This document shows positions 21,266 through 32,800 of a stretch of DNA of 64,000 nt, piece after piece. A model generated the notes under the pieces. The model ran no database searches, was not told the DNA's origin, and saw only the letters and a list, made by a program, of their open reading frames with translations. This stretch comes from Spirodela intermedia (taxonomy: Eukaryota; Streptophyta; Magnoliopsida; Alismatales; Araceae). How positions within the stretch are numbered: position 1 is the first letter of the stretch; each line of letters opens with the position of its first letter. Where the stretch lies: NCBI GenBank assembly GCA_902729315.2, contig LR746267.1:3165886-3229885 (forward strand). The letters run 5' to 3'. The translations under genes and the position numbers were made by a program.

Positions 21266-24200
21266 CTACATGCATATGTGGGGACAGTTTTCACTTAACA
21301 CGATAGTCAAATTATAATAATAAGCCCACATTGTAACATCTATTTGCATATGGTAGTCAAATATGAAAGCATGATATCAAACATTTCCAATGTAGAAGAG
21401 CCTATTTCAGGAATTTTTTTGGCTTGGGATCAGCTCAGTCCCTGGGCACCCCCTATATTTGGCAGAAGAAAGAGAATTCAAAGTCCACAGGTACATGGGA
21501 CTAATTACCCTTGTTCCTCCCAATCCTAGATCCACATGTGGTTAGCTGCCTAATCAAGTAGCTTACCTCTTCAAGGAATGAAGGCCTCACAGATCTTGAT
21601 CCAAATTTTCATAACTTTTTACAACTTTTAGCTCAGTGGACCTTCATAATGGTCAGGATTTGTTCCTCTAATTAGTCAGTCAATAGAAATAGTCATTTAT
21701 AATCAATCACTAACTTCTTTATTTCTTAATGATTTAGACTTTTAGTTCTCTCCCTTTATTAGAATGTTGCTTTCAAGAAACATAGATATGTAACGGGATA
21801 CTTGTTGAACCAAATCTGCTTCATCTTCCTTACGATGTTGAATTTCCCAAGATTCACTCCTCATTTAACATTGTGTACCATGAAAACTAGTTTAAATTAG
21901 TTGATAAAACTATTATGGCATAATCACTTGATAGAGATAGACATTGCAGCATAGTATACCGAAAATTGAAACTTATATTATATTTAAAATTAATTTAATT
22001 ATTTAGCTAAGAAATGGGCTTCATTTTCTGTCATTTTGTTATTATAGTACACAAAAAGTGATTGCCAAATTATATTGTTGGCAAGCCCACCATGAAAGAC
22101 CATATGTAAATTGAGAGTAACCTTGATTTTGATTAAATGAAAAAATTAGTCTATTTTTGCATAAAAAATCCTCTAATAAATTATCCACAATAATCATGTT
22201 TCAATAAATTAAGCCCAAACTAAATTTCATTTATAACCAATAAATAATAGAGGACTTTCAATGTTAATACATGTTTAGCTGCTTTCAGCTCATCTCAAAC
22301 TAATCACTCTATTTCCCTTAAATCATTCCCACGACTCATCTAAATGGGAGAGCTTTTATAAAATTATCGTAATGATATGATCCTAAGATAAGGGAAAATT
22401 AATGAGAATCTAGTCGGTTTACCTAAAATCTCCTTGCCTAGTACAAGATGTGCATTAATAAATATATTGATGAACTGGTCCATTACTTGCCTTCTTATTA
22501 TATCAAAATGCTCTACATTTTTAAATTAATGTATTCCTTTTTTTTCTAGTTTCATTCCAATCTTCACTTATAATTCTCCTCCTACATGACCTTATTCTAT
22601 CTTAGAATTTCTTTTTTATCTAAGCACAAAAATTAAAACATAGGCAAGAGTTTTCTCAAGAGAGACAGATGATATATTATTGATATAAGTGCTTTTGGGA
22701 ATTTTTAAATAGAATTAATGTTTTTTTTTAACTCGAACTAAGATCTAGTTGTCTCCCCCATAAAGTTTCATATGAGAAGAATCAAATCCTAATAGAACCC
22801 AATGAAAGAAAATGTATTCATAATGAGACAATTTATAGCCACCTAAACTTAAATAATGCTTATGTTTATGCTATACTTATACTTTATGTGAGCTGAAGTA
22901 CTAAGAATGACTATTATCAAAATAATGAAATATGGCCCTATATTCATGGTTTGGATCTTATGAATTGATTTTAAAACCAATTTGGTATCTGCTGGATTCT
23001 ACTCCCTCTTCCTCAATTTTGGCCAAAAAAAAGATCCATCTATCTATAGGATTCCATTCCCTCAATTTTGTAGCTAGTAAGCTTTCAAAGTTTACTTTAA
23101 ATGTCATACTATAAAAGGAATAACTCTTTGTTGAAGGTAAAAAAACTCTCAAGTAAAAAAAGTTTGTATTGAATCAAGACAAATAAGCTTCAAGTAGTTG
23201 AGTCACTATGTCCCTATATAGTACAGCTCCATCCCTTCCCATATTAAGGAGGATTTTCTAGTAATTTATGAGGTTTACAGTTTCTTCTATTTTATTTTTT
23301 CTTATTAACAAAGGGTTTTTATTATAAGTGCATGATAGGTGTACGTAAGCTTTATCATTAGTATGAGCCAAAGTTGATAAGTTACCGTCAAGTTTTTCAC
23401 AATTTTGGCTAAGTAGATATGTGATTCCAAGAAATCATGTAATGTCATTGACGTGAGTTAGTCGTTGTATAGTAAATCATATAAATTTAAAATTTATAAA
23501 ACTAGAAAATACTAATTTTTAGATATTTAAACATATTTCTGAATAAATATATCAATTATAATTTAATAAAACTTCTAAAAATAGTGATAATTTCCTAAGT
23601 CGATCATATAAATGTAATATAATATTAGATAATTGTTTTAGAATTATTATCAAAGAATACGAGTTTTTATAAATTTTATACTAAGAAATAAAAATAAAAT
23701 ATATTTAAAATTTACAAAAAAGGAAAATAAGGGTGCAGACATCAAGATGATGTTAGCATCCGATGAACGTGAATCGAGTGAAAATAGAGTTCCACTTGGT
23801 GATTCTTACATAGGTGATTATAGACGATTTAATTGATCAAATTAAGATATGTAAAAGCCGAAAGAATCGTAGTTGAATGAAGTATAACTTGGTAGATTTA
23901 AATCACACAAATTATCACTAAATAAAGTGAAAATTAAGTTGAAAGCAGGAAAATAGAATTTTGACATCATGGCAGTAATGTGTTAGCGATACACTAGAAT
24001 CTTGAGCGTTTAGGATGATCGTTGTGCAATGTCCACAGCCTCGAAGGCTTTCCTTGTATAAGGACGGCGTGGGCAATTTTTAAATCTCTTTGTGAAGTCT
24101 AGAGATCAATGAGATGATTCGTCGAATCGTCTCTGGTAGTTATCACCTGGTAGAGCGGAAAAATGACGATTGTGCGACTCTCCAAAGACTGTCACATGAT

Positions 24201-24751
24201 AGAGAGGAACTAGATGGAGGTGAGACACGTGTTAAGGAGCTTCATCTTCAACTCTGCGCAGCAAGAGGAGGCTCTTTATCACATCTAGTACACTTTCAAG
24301 AGGTGACAACTCGTCTCTCGACAGATCATTCTCTTCTCGATGACGGCTTGTTTGTCGATCAATCAAAGATGATTTACTCAATAGATTTGCGATCCTTTTA
24401 TCATAAATCGTTCAGTAATTTTAGTAACAATGCTTAACAAATCGCTTTGATGAGATTTTTACCGATGATCTAGTGATTCTAGCAGCTTAATCCTTCACAA
24501 ACAATCTACATAAAAGTTACGATAATCAGATAAAAATACGAGTTTTGACTTTGGGAGGATTCAAATCCACGCCGATTGCTCACTTTTGAAGCCTTTCAAG
24601 GGAAGGTGTGACGCAGGTTTAGTCTCATATTGCTTGTGCATCGAAGTTTTGAGCGAATATATAGTAATATCATATTTACAAACAATGAGTATCTTTTTCC
24701 CGTGTGTATGACCACTCCTTGCCTCATAGTCGACTGACCACTGGTGACGTG

Positions 24752-27700
24752 TGACGTGACTCAATCGTTGTATAGTAAATCACGTAAATTTAAAATTTAT
24801 AAAACTAGAAAATACGAATTTTTTGATATTTAGAACTATTTCTGAAAAAATATATCAAGTATAATGTAATAAAACTTTCAAAAATAGCGATAATTTTTCA
24901 GGTCAATCACAGGGATGTAATATAATATCTGATAATTATTCAGAATTTTTTTCAAAGAATAATATTTTCTATGAATTTTATACTAAGAAATGAAAAGGAA
25001 ATATATTTAAAATTTACGAAAAAGGGAAATAAGGGTGTGGACGTCAGGATGACGTCAGTGCTTGGCGAATGCGAATCGGGTGAAAATAGAGTTCCGCCCG
25101 GTAATTCTTACGTAAGCGATTACATACAATTTAATTGATCAAATTAAGATCTATAAAAGTCGAAAGAATTATAATAGAATGAAGTATATCTTGGTAAATT
25201 TAAAATCAACAAATTATCACTAAATGAAACGGAAATTAAGTTGAAAGTAGGAAAACAGAGTTCCGGCGTCACGGTGGCGATGCAGCGGTGATGCACTAGA
25301 ATCCTGAGCGTTCGGGAGGATCATCATGCAGTGTCCATAGCCTCAAAAGCTCTCCTTAGATAAGGACGATGTGGGCAATCTCTAGATCTTCTTGTGAAGT
25401 CTAGAGATCAATGAAGTGGGTCGTCGAATCATCTCTGACGGCTATCACCCAGCAGAGCAGAAAAACAGTGATTTTGTGGCTGTCTGGCGGCTGTCACCTG
25501 ACAGAGAGGAGCTGGATGGAGGTGGGGCACATGTTAGGGAGCTTCATCCTCAGGTCCGCGCAGCAAGATGAGGCTCTTCATCTCATCTGGTACGTTCTTA
25601 GGAGGTGGCGACTTGTCTCCCGACGGATCGTCCTTGATAAGTCTTCATTATCATGAGTTAATAATTAGTAAATAATATAGTTTTAGCCTTAACTCATGAT
25701 AAATAGACTTATATTTGTGTTAAAGTGTGAAAAGTGGTTTTCAGTTAATTAACGTGAATTTTTGGGTAATTATGTGATTTTATATGATTTTTACAGTCTT
25801 ACTTTTGAGATAAATGAAGGAAAAGAAATAAAAATAAAAATATAATAGAATAGGGGGGCCCGCCGGCCAGCCGGGCTCGCAAACAGGTTGGAAGCACAGT
25901 CGGGGAGTAGCCACGAGCAAGGGCTCGAGCGGCTTGGACCGATAGGGGCACGTGTGTGCCACCCCCCTCCCACGTCACCGGTGGCCAGCCAATTGTGGGG
26001 TAAGGAGTAGTCGTATGCGCGAGAAAGGGACTTGCTTTGAAATGTAACATTACTATATATTCGTCCGAAAATTCTACACAACCGATGTGGGACTAAACCC
26101 TTGTCACACCTTCCCTAGAAGGGGCGGGCAACTGGCGCGAGTTTGAATCCTCCTAGAGCCAAAATTCATATTTTTTTTGTTGATTATCGTGACTTTCCTG
26201 TAGATCGCCGGTGAAAGATTAAGCAACCAGAATTGTTGGATCATCGGCGAAAATCTCGTCAACGCGATTCGCAGAGCATTGTTACTAAAATTGTTGAAAG
26301 ATTTGCGATAAAAGGATCATGAATCCATTGAGTAAAGCATCTCCGATTGATCGACAAACAAGCCGTAATCGGGAAGAGGACGATCTGTTAGGAGACGAGT
26401 CGCCACCTCTTGAGAGCGTACCAGATGCGATGAAAAACCTCCTCTTGGTGCGTGAACTTGAGGATGAAGCTCCCTAACATGCACCCCACCTCCATCCAGC
26501 TCCTCTTCGTCGGGTGACAGTCGCCGGAGAGCCGCAAAGTCGCCATTTTTCTGCTCCACCGGGTGACAGCCATCGAAGATGATTCGACGACCCACTTCAT
26601 TGATCTCTAGACTTCACAAGAAGATCTAGAGATTACCCACGTCGTCCTTATCTAAGGAGAGCCTTTGAGGTTGTGGACACTGCACGACGATTCTTCCAAA
26701 CGCTCAAGATTCCAGTACATCGCCGCTGTGACACCGGAACTCTGTTTTCCTACTTTCAACTTACTTTACGCTTCATTTAGTGATAATTTATGTGATTTTA
26801 ATTTACCAAGATATACTTCATTTCATTACGATTCTTCCGGCTTTTATAGATCTTAATTTGATCAATTAAATCATTTGTAATTGCTTATGTAAGAATCTCT
26901 AGGTAGAACTCTGTTTCTGTAATTCGCATTCGTCGGGTGCTGACGTCATCCTGACGTCCGCACCCTTATTTCCTTTTTCGGTAAATTTTAAATATATTTC
27001 CTTTTCATTTACTAGTATAAAAATCATAGAAAAAAGTATTCTTTGCAGAAAAATCTGAATAATTACCAAATATTATATTACATCCTTGTGATCGACTTGG
27101 AAAATAATCGCTATTTTTGGAAAATTTATTGAATTATAATTGATATATTTGTTTAGAAATATTTCTAAATGTCTAAAAATTAGTATTTTCTAATTTTATA
27201 AATTTTAGATTTGCATGATTTAATATACAACGACTAAGTTACGCCAGTCCTCTTCTCGATGACGGCTTGTTCATCGATCAATCAGAGATGCTTTACTCGA
27301 TGGATTCACAATCCTTTTATCACGAATCGTTCACCAATTTTAGTAACAATGCTCTACGAATCGCATTGACGAGATTTTTGCCGATGATCTAATAATTCTG
27401 GTTGGTTAATCCTTCACCGGCGATCTACAAGAAAGTCGTAATAATCAGATAAAAAAAAAGAGTTTTGGGTCTGAGAGGATTCAAACCCGCACCGATTGCT
27501 TGCCCTTTCTAGGGAAGGTGATGCGGGTTTAGTCCCACATCGGTTGTGCGTTGAAGTTTCTGGTGAATATATACTATCATTATATTTTTGATCAAGTCTC
27601 TTTCTCATGCATGTACGACCACTCCTTGCCCCACAACTGGCTGGCCACCGGTGACGTGGGAGGGAGGTTGCGCACACGTGCCCCTATCGGTCCAAGCCGC

Positions 27701-28003
27701 TCGAGCCATTGCTTGCGGCTACTCCCCGATCGCGCTTCCGACCTGTTGTGGGCCCGGCTGGCTGGTGGGTCTCCCCCATTTTGTCTTATTTTTATTTTAA
27801 TTTCTTTTTCTTCATTTATCTCAAAAGTAAGATTGTAAAATTCATATAAATTCGTATAAAATCACATAATTACCCAAAAATCACGTTAATCAACTGAAAA
27901 CCACTTTTCACACTTTAACACAAATATAAGTCTATTTATCATGAGTTAAGGCTAAAACTATATTATTTACTAATTATTAACTCATGATAATGAAGACTTA
28001 TCA
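24752..28003 (+). mobile_element. solo LTR B, inserted in LTR A and interrupted by LTR C
   Basis: The ends are TGACGTGACTCAATCG at 24752 and GACTTATCA at 28003, a canonical TG...CA pair. Target duplications ACGTG lie at 24747-24751 and 28004-28008, inside LTR A. Without LTR C and its target copy it is about 1635 bp. Promoter-like parts are intact: paired ACGT cores at 25039-25058 (GACGTCA and TGACGTCA) and CTATAAAAG at 25151-25159. It has the same family and orientation as LTR A. No internal region is seen. Confidence 0.9.
25635..27246 (-). mobile_element. solo LTR C, innermost, inverted, inserted in LTR B
   Basis: This is a complete 1612-bp copy in reverse orientation: the plus strand starts TGATAAGTCTTC at 25635 and ends AAGTTACGCCA at 27246. 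Target duplications GTCCT lie at 25630-25634 and 27247-27251. Removing C and one GTCCT restores LTR B without a gap. On the minus strand, the paired ACGT cores (26959-26941) and CTATAAAAG (26849-26841) are intact, 92 bp apart. A GC-rich block at about 25855-25985 is the 3' part of the LTR. It is the youngest insertion by nesting. Confidence 0.9.
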
Positions 28004-29505
28004 ACGTGGAAGGGGAGTGGTGCATGCATGCCCCCATCGGTCCTAGCTTCTCGAGCCTTTGCTCGCGGCTCCTCTTGACTACGCTTTTGACCTGTTTGCG
28101 GGATCGGCTAGCCAGCGGGTCCTCCTTTTTTGCTATATTTTGATTTTAAATTCTTTTTCTTCATTTATCTCAAAAATAAGACTATAAAAATCATATAAAT
28201 TTGTAAAAAATCACATAATTAGCCAAAAAATCATGTTAATCAACTAAAAACAATTTTTCATAATTTAACACAAATATAAGTTTATTTATCATGAGTTAAG
28301 ACTAAAACTATATTATTTATTAATTATTAACTCGTGATAATGAAGACTTATTAGTCATAAATCTTGTAATCAAAGCAACTTACACGTTTATACTCAAGAA
28401 GAGTGGTAGAACCTGGTAGTGCTTTATAAAAGTGGAGGTAGAGAGACAAAAACTATAGTAACCCTTATGTCCAGATTCTTTTTGTATATGACTATCTTGA
28501 TGAATCAGTTCACATAGTGTGTACATGTTTAAACATAGAAAATACCCCTATAGCTTCTTTGAAAAATAAATTCATTTCTCTTATTGATTCCTTTCAACCA
28601 TCATCAGGCCAAGTAGTACTAGCTTTCCTCTAGACCTAACTTCATGTTCTTTGAATATATCCATGTGGCAAGCTTGATTTGAATATCTTTATGTTGAAGG
28701 TCATACTTAACACCTGTCATTTTTAGTAGGTTAAATAGTGTATAAAGTGATGATTTTTTTTATACTAACAACAACAGTTAATTGAAGGTTATCTCAAAGG
28801 GACCTTATGATGCCAAGATCATCAGAGCTCTTTTTCATGCACTAAGTCCTATAATCTTCTTAGATCAATTGGTATATGACTCAGGATTTTAAAAGATGTT
28901 TAGTTCTCTTCCTACATATATTCTTCAAGAACAATCTTTATTTTTGCATTCCACTATGTTCAAATGTTTTGATTATAACCATTGATTGCTAGGTTCAACT
29001 CTCTTTTTAAAATTCAATTTTCTTTTAGATTCAAAAGTCTAAGTGACCAACATTTGATTAATGGGTTCATCTTCCTTGACTGATTAAATAATATTAACCA
29101 CAAGTTTATCTCACAAATAAAAAGAATATATTTCACCTTGAAATATTTTCATTGTCATCATCTTGTAATGAAGTTGGTAAGATGTAGACGATGTTGCAGC
29201 TTGAATTGGAATGAGGAGAAACTTTAGATACTTGAGACTAGCTCCTTGAGTCTGCATATCAATTTTTTATCCCAAATATTTTACTAATATAAACATAAAA
29301 GAACAAAAATAAGAATTTTTTTTTCTGTGCTTTAATGTCCTTAAATACCTTATAATATGGCCACTAAGTTTTAGAGCTTTGATATGTGAAATTTTTTCCA
29401 GAAAAAAATGATTCAAGGGGTCACAAAATTAAAGGAAAAATAGAGGACAAAAAGGCAAAAATCAGAAAAACAAAAGAGGGAAGGAGAGAGAAAATAAACC
29501 ATTGA

Positions 29506-29856
29506 TAGAGTTGCTTTCTTCGTAGTGAAACATGAAAATGACTTAAATCAAATTTTATAAAAGTTCAATAATCTTTTAAATAAAATAAGCCGATCATAAT
29601 GAAGTTAACCTTCACCAGAAAAAATTAAAACACAAAAATAACTACCATAAATTAAATTAAAACATCAATTTTCTACCTATAGAGTTGCTTGTTGGCAATG
29701 AAATGTGAAAACGATTTGCATTGAATCCTAATAAAAGTTGAGTAATCTTTCGAAGTAAATGAATTAAGATGATTTTAATGCACTTAAATTTCACTAGAAA
29801 TATTAAAATTTCAGTAAGAACAACTAAAAATTATGAAGTCAAAACATGAATTATCC
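29506..29856. repeat. degenerate tandem duplication, about 175 bp per unit
   Basis: Two adjacent units start at TAGAGTTGCTT (29506) and TAGAGTTGCTT (29680). Both continue with GTGAAA-rich, TAAAAGTT(C/G)A(A/G)TAATCTTT and CACTAGAAA/CACCAGAAA-like blocks in the same order. Identity is moderate by eye, so the duplication is old. Confidence 0.6.
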
Positions 29857-32800
29857 ATGCTTGTCACTTGGGAACAATGTATGAATGCAGAATGGAAATT
29901 AGACACAAAATTGACTAAAAAAATAGTAAAAGAATGGATTGAAAGACAATCATATTGTCTACCTGTCACCTAGATGAAGAAATAAGCCAAAAGAAAATAC
30001 AATATAATTGAATAAAAAATTAAATGTGCAAGCACCTCCACTGCTCTGCTTGTCTCTATCTCCTAGAGAGAACTCAATTGGAGAAGATTCAAAATTAATT
30101 GACTCACCATCTGTCCTATATCTCAACACCTCCCTCTACCTTTCTCAAAGTTTTGTTTGAATCATTGTCTAATAAGATCTCAGCAATGACTACAAAATGA
30201 GGAATTCTCCACTATTTCATCTCTGTCCAAAATAAAGTATGATTGTTGATGCAAATATGGGTGACATGGCTTAAAATAGTGACATCTTCCTTCATTGATT
30301 TATGCATGGTCCATAAATTCCTTGAAGCATTCTTGTATTGATGTGACTATGAATCACTATATTTTGTCAATTATTATTACAATTTCTAAGAAGTTTCCAG
30401 CCGACACCCTGAAGGAATAGGGGATTCATTTTAAGTTTATGTTGTCTCATCCTTTCGAAAAAACTATTGAAAAGTCACTTCATAAAATCCTCAAAAAATC
30501 TAAGAAAACTCTTTTTTCCAAATTCTAACATCTTGATTAATTTTCTATCAATTTTAAAATAATATTTAAGGCTATGAATCCTGGATACTCATTTTAGTAC
30601 TTGGATTAAAAATAAACAACATATTCATGTTGCATAAGTTATTAAAAATGTAAAAGTAAACATAAATTCACTAAATAATTTCCAAACTAGTATAAATACA
30701 TTTTAACCTTGATAATGATTATTGTAAATAAAATATTTATCTGACATTTAATTTTATTTTATCTTACTTACTATATAAAAACAAAATATTAACAAAAGTC
30801 TTTTAATTTTTTCCCCATATTTTAATGTTCATTTTACCAAAAAATACAGAAAATTGAATGATGGAAATTCTAATATGATATGTCCCTTAGCAGTTTGGAT
30901 ATCCTTAAGAGAAATCAATACATGATTCTATTAAAGCTATGTATATATCCAAAATGTGTCATTTAAGTCATCTAATAAATAATTTAATAATGTTAAAATA
31001 GAGTTGATAATATATATTTATATAAGAAAATGATTCAATAATCAAAACCTATTCGAATTGACTCAAAAAAACTCTAGCATCAGGCTTGAATCATGATCTC
31101 AATATTTATAGTCTTCATTTTAGAGATTCACAATATTTAAAAATATTTGACAAGTATATTCAGAAAATCCTATGTAGCATAAAAAATGTTTTAATTCAAT
31201 TGATTAATTCAATATGAAAAAAAAATTAAGGTGGAAACTTAATGTTATAAGTATATAAGAAATTAGTGGGCTTTTATACATATATTTTACTTTAAAAATC
31301 TCATTGATGTGAGTGTTTTAATCACACCCTTTCTTATTATGGTAGTTTTTGTAAATATTGATAATTTTCATAATAATATATAAAATAATAATTCCATAAG
31401 AAAATATAAAGTAAATAAATAAATAAATTCAACATCATTGTACAAAAAATCTATTTAACCATTCCTCATGTGAATTATTATCTGAATACTTGTGTATTTA
31501 AGCACATGTAAAGCATATTAAAATTATGTATTATTTTACGTTTTAAATTAATATTATAATTATTGATCATCGTCAAAACATCATGCATTTAATGTTCCAA
31601 CTTTAAATAGGTTCTAGAGTTTTTTAAACCTTAAATTGAATATCCAAAGATCAAAAAAGTTCTAAGATCTTTATTCTTGAGCTAAGAACCAAAAATTTCA
31701 AAACATTATGGAAGTAAAGAGTTTGAAAAAAATGCAGTTACATCAGTTAGATGAAGCCTTATTATCCTAGATTATGAGGTAGGGTTGAGTAAATCACTTC
31801 AAATCGAGGAGAGGTTTAATAGGTAATCACTTAACTTATAAATGATGATCCAAGAATTAGTAACCTTAGTGAGAATTTTTTTTAGTGTAATTATCAGGAG
31901 ACACTTTTTGATGAAGTAGAATAATGATAAACATATTTATGATCCTAGAAAGTACTTACCAAGAACTCTAATTTGATCTTGAGCTTTTGGTGAGCTATTG
32001 ATTACTTGTAGAAAATAAAAACCAAATTTTATAAATTCTGAAATACTAAATGCTTTCTCACCTTCTAAACTTGGAAGTCTCAAGTTAAAATAAGATGATC
32101 TTGAGATAGCATGCAAAGTAGAAATTTGAAAGTGCACATCTTACCTTTTGAACTTGTGGGTCTACACATATTTGCATACTTTGGTAAAAGCCAAAAACGT
32201 TAACCCTTTTGGTAACAATCATACCTATTCAAGACAACAAGGATTCAACCAAACATCTTGCACAATGAAATTCAAAACTATTCGTGTGAAATTTTCAGAA
32301 AATAATTTACATAAGAATTTTTTCTTTTCTCATGGCAAAGTAAACTACACATCATTTCAATGAAAAATCAGCATAAATATAATTAAAAAAATCATATTTG
32401 GCTTCTGAAACATATCTGAATGACTCCCTCTAATTAAATTCAACCCAATGTGTTTTTTGTTCTCATAAACCTTTTGGTTTACACTATCTTGATTGCACTA
32501 GGAAAATTATATATAATTGAAGGAAAAGTCAGTTAACTTAATGCTACCCAATTATGGAAGCGAACTAAATTTTAGAGACATTAAGATTGGCAAAATTATT
32601 ATATATAAATCAGATATATAGAAAACACCAAAATTATTGAAAACATTATCTTGTTGAAGACCTTAGTCATAACTTGATTAGTATGGGTCAAATCTGAAGT
32701 ATTAATGTGAAAATTGTGTATAATTTTGATTGATGTATCATTTTTAATATTTCTTTGACTAATCATCAATGTACAACACTTAGAAGTTACAATGTTTTGT

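Larger units (their letters stand above)
19043..23443. other. intergenic spacer, no gene recognised
   Basis: AT-rich DNA without a supportable exon chain. It holds two dinucleotide repeats (listed separately) and a small minus-strand open frame at 20454-20672 with no recognised family. Confidence 0.5.
23449..28353 (+). mobile_element. solo LTR A (outermost of a triple nest), interrupted by LTR B
   Basis: The element starts TGACGTGAGTTAGTCG at 23449 and ends GACTTATTA at 28353. It is flanked by perfect 5-bp target duplications GTCAT (23444-23448 and 28354-28358). Subtracting the inserted LTR B and its target copy leaves about 1648 bp. The expected terminal CA is TA here, a C-to-T change. No internal retrotransposon region, primer-binding site or polyprotein is present, so it is best read as a solo LTR left by recombination. 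CpG sites seen in the inner copies are often TpG/CpA in this one, and its TATA box is damaged (ATATGTAAAAG near 23847). It is the oldest copy. Confidence 0.88.

Noticed and set aside
24114..24437. A 107-codon open frame in LTR A with a related 92-codon frame in LTR C (26317-26595), as if the LTR encoded a small protein
   Set aside because: The ATG is not shared (GTG in B and C), LTR B has an in-frame stop at 25569-25571, and another overlapping frame is equally open in B and C. Homologous DNA explains the resemblance.
24555..24570. GGATTCAAATCC, similar to a tRNA T-arm box B, in the LTRs (also near 26141 and 27477)
   Set aside because: No box A or cloverleaf can be built around it. It is a short palindrome conserved because all three LTR copies are related.
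23449..28353. The repeat block as a TIR DNA transposon, because the ends of B and C show TGATAAGTC in inverted arrangement
   Set aside because: The apparent terminal inverted repeats are the ends of separate nested LTRs. The TG...CA ends and 5-bp target duplications fit LTRs, and all three insertions are explained.
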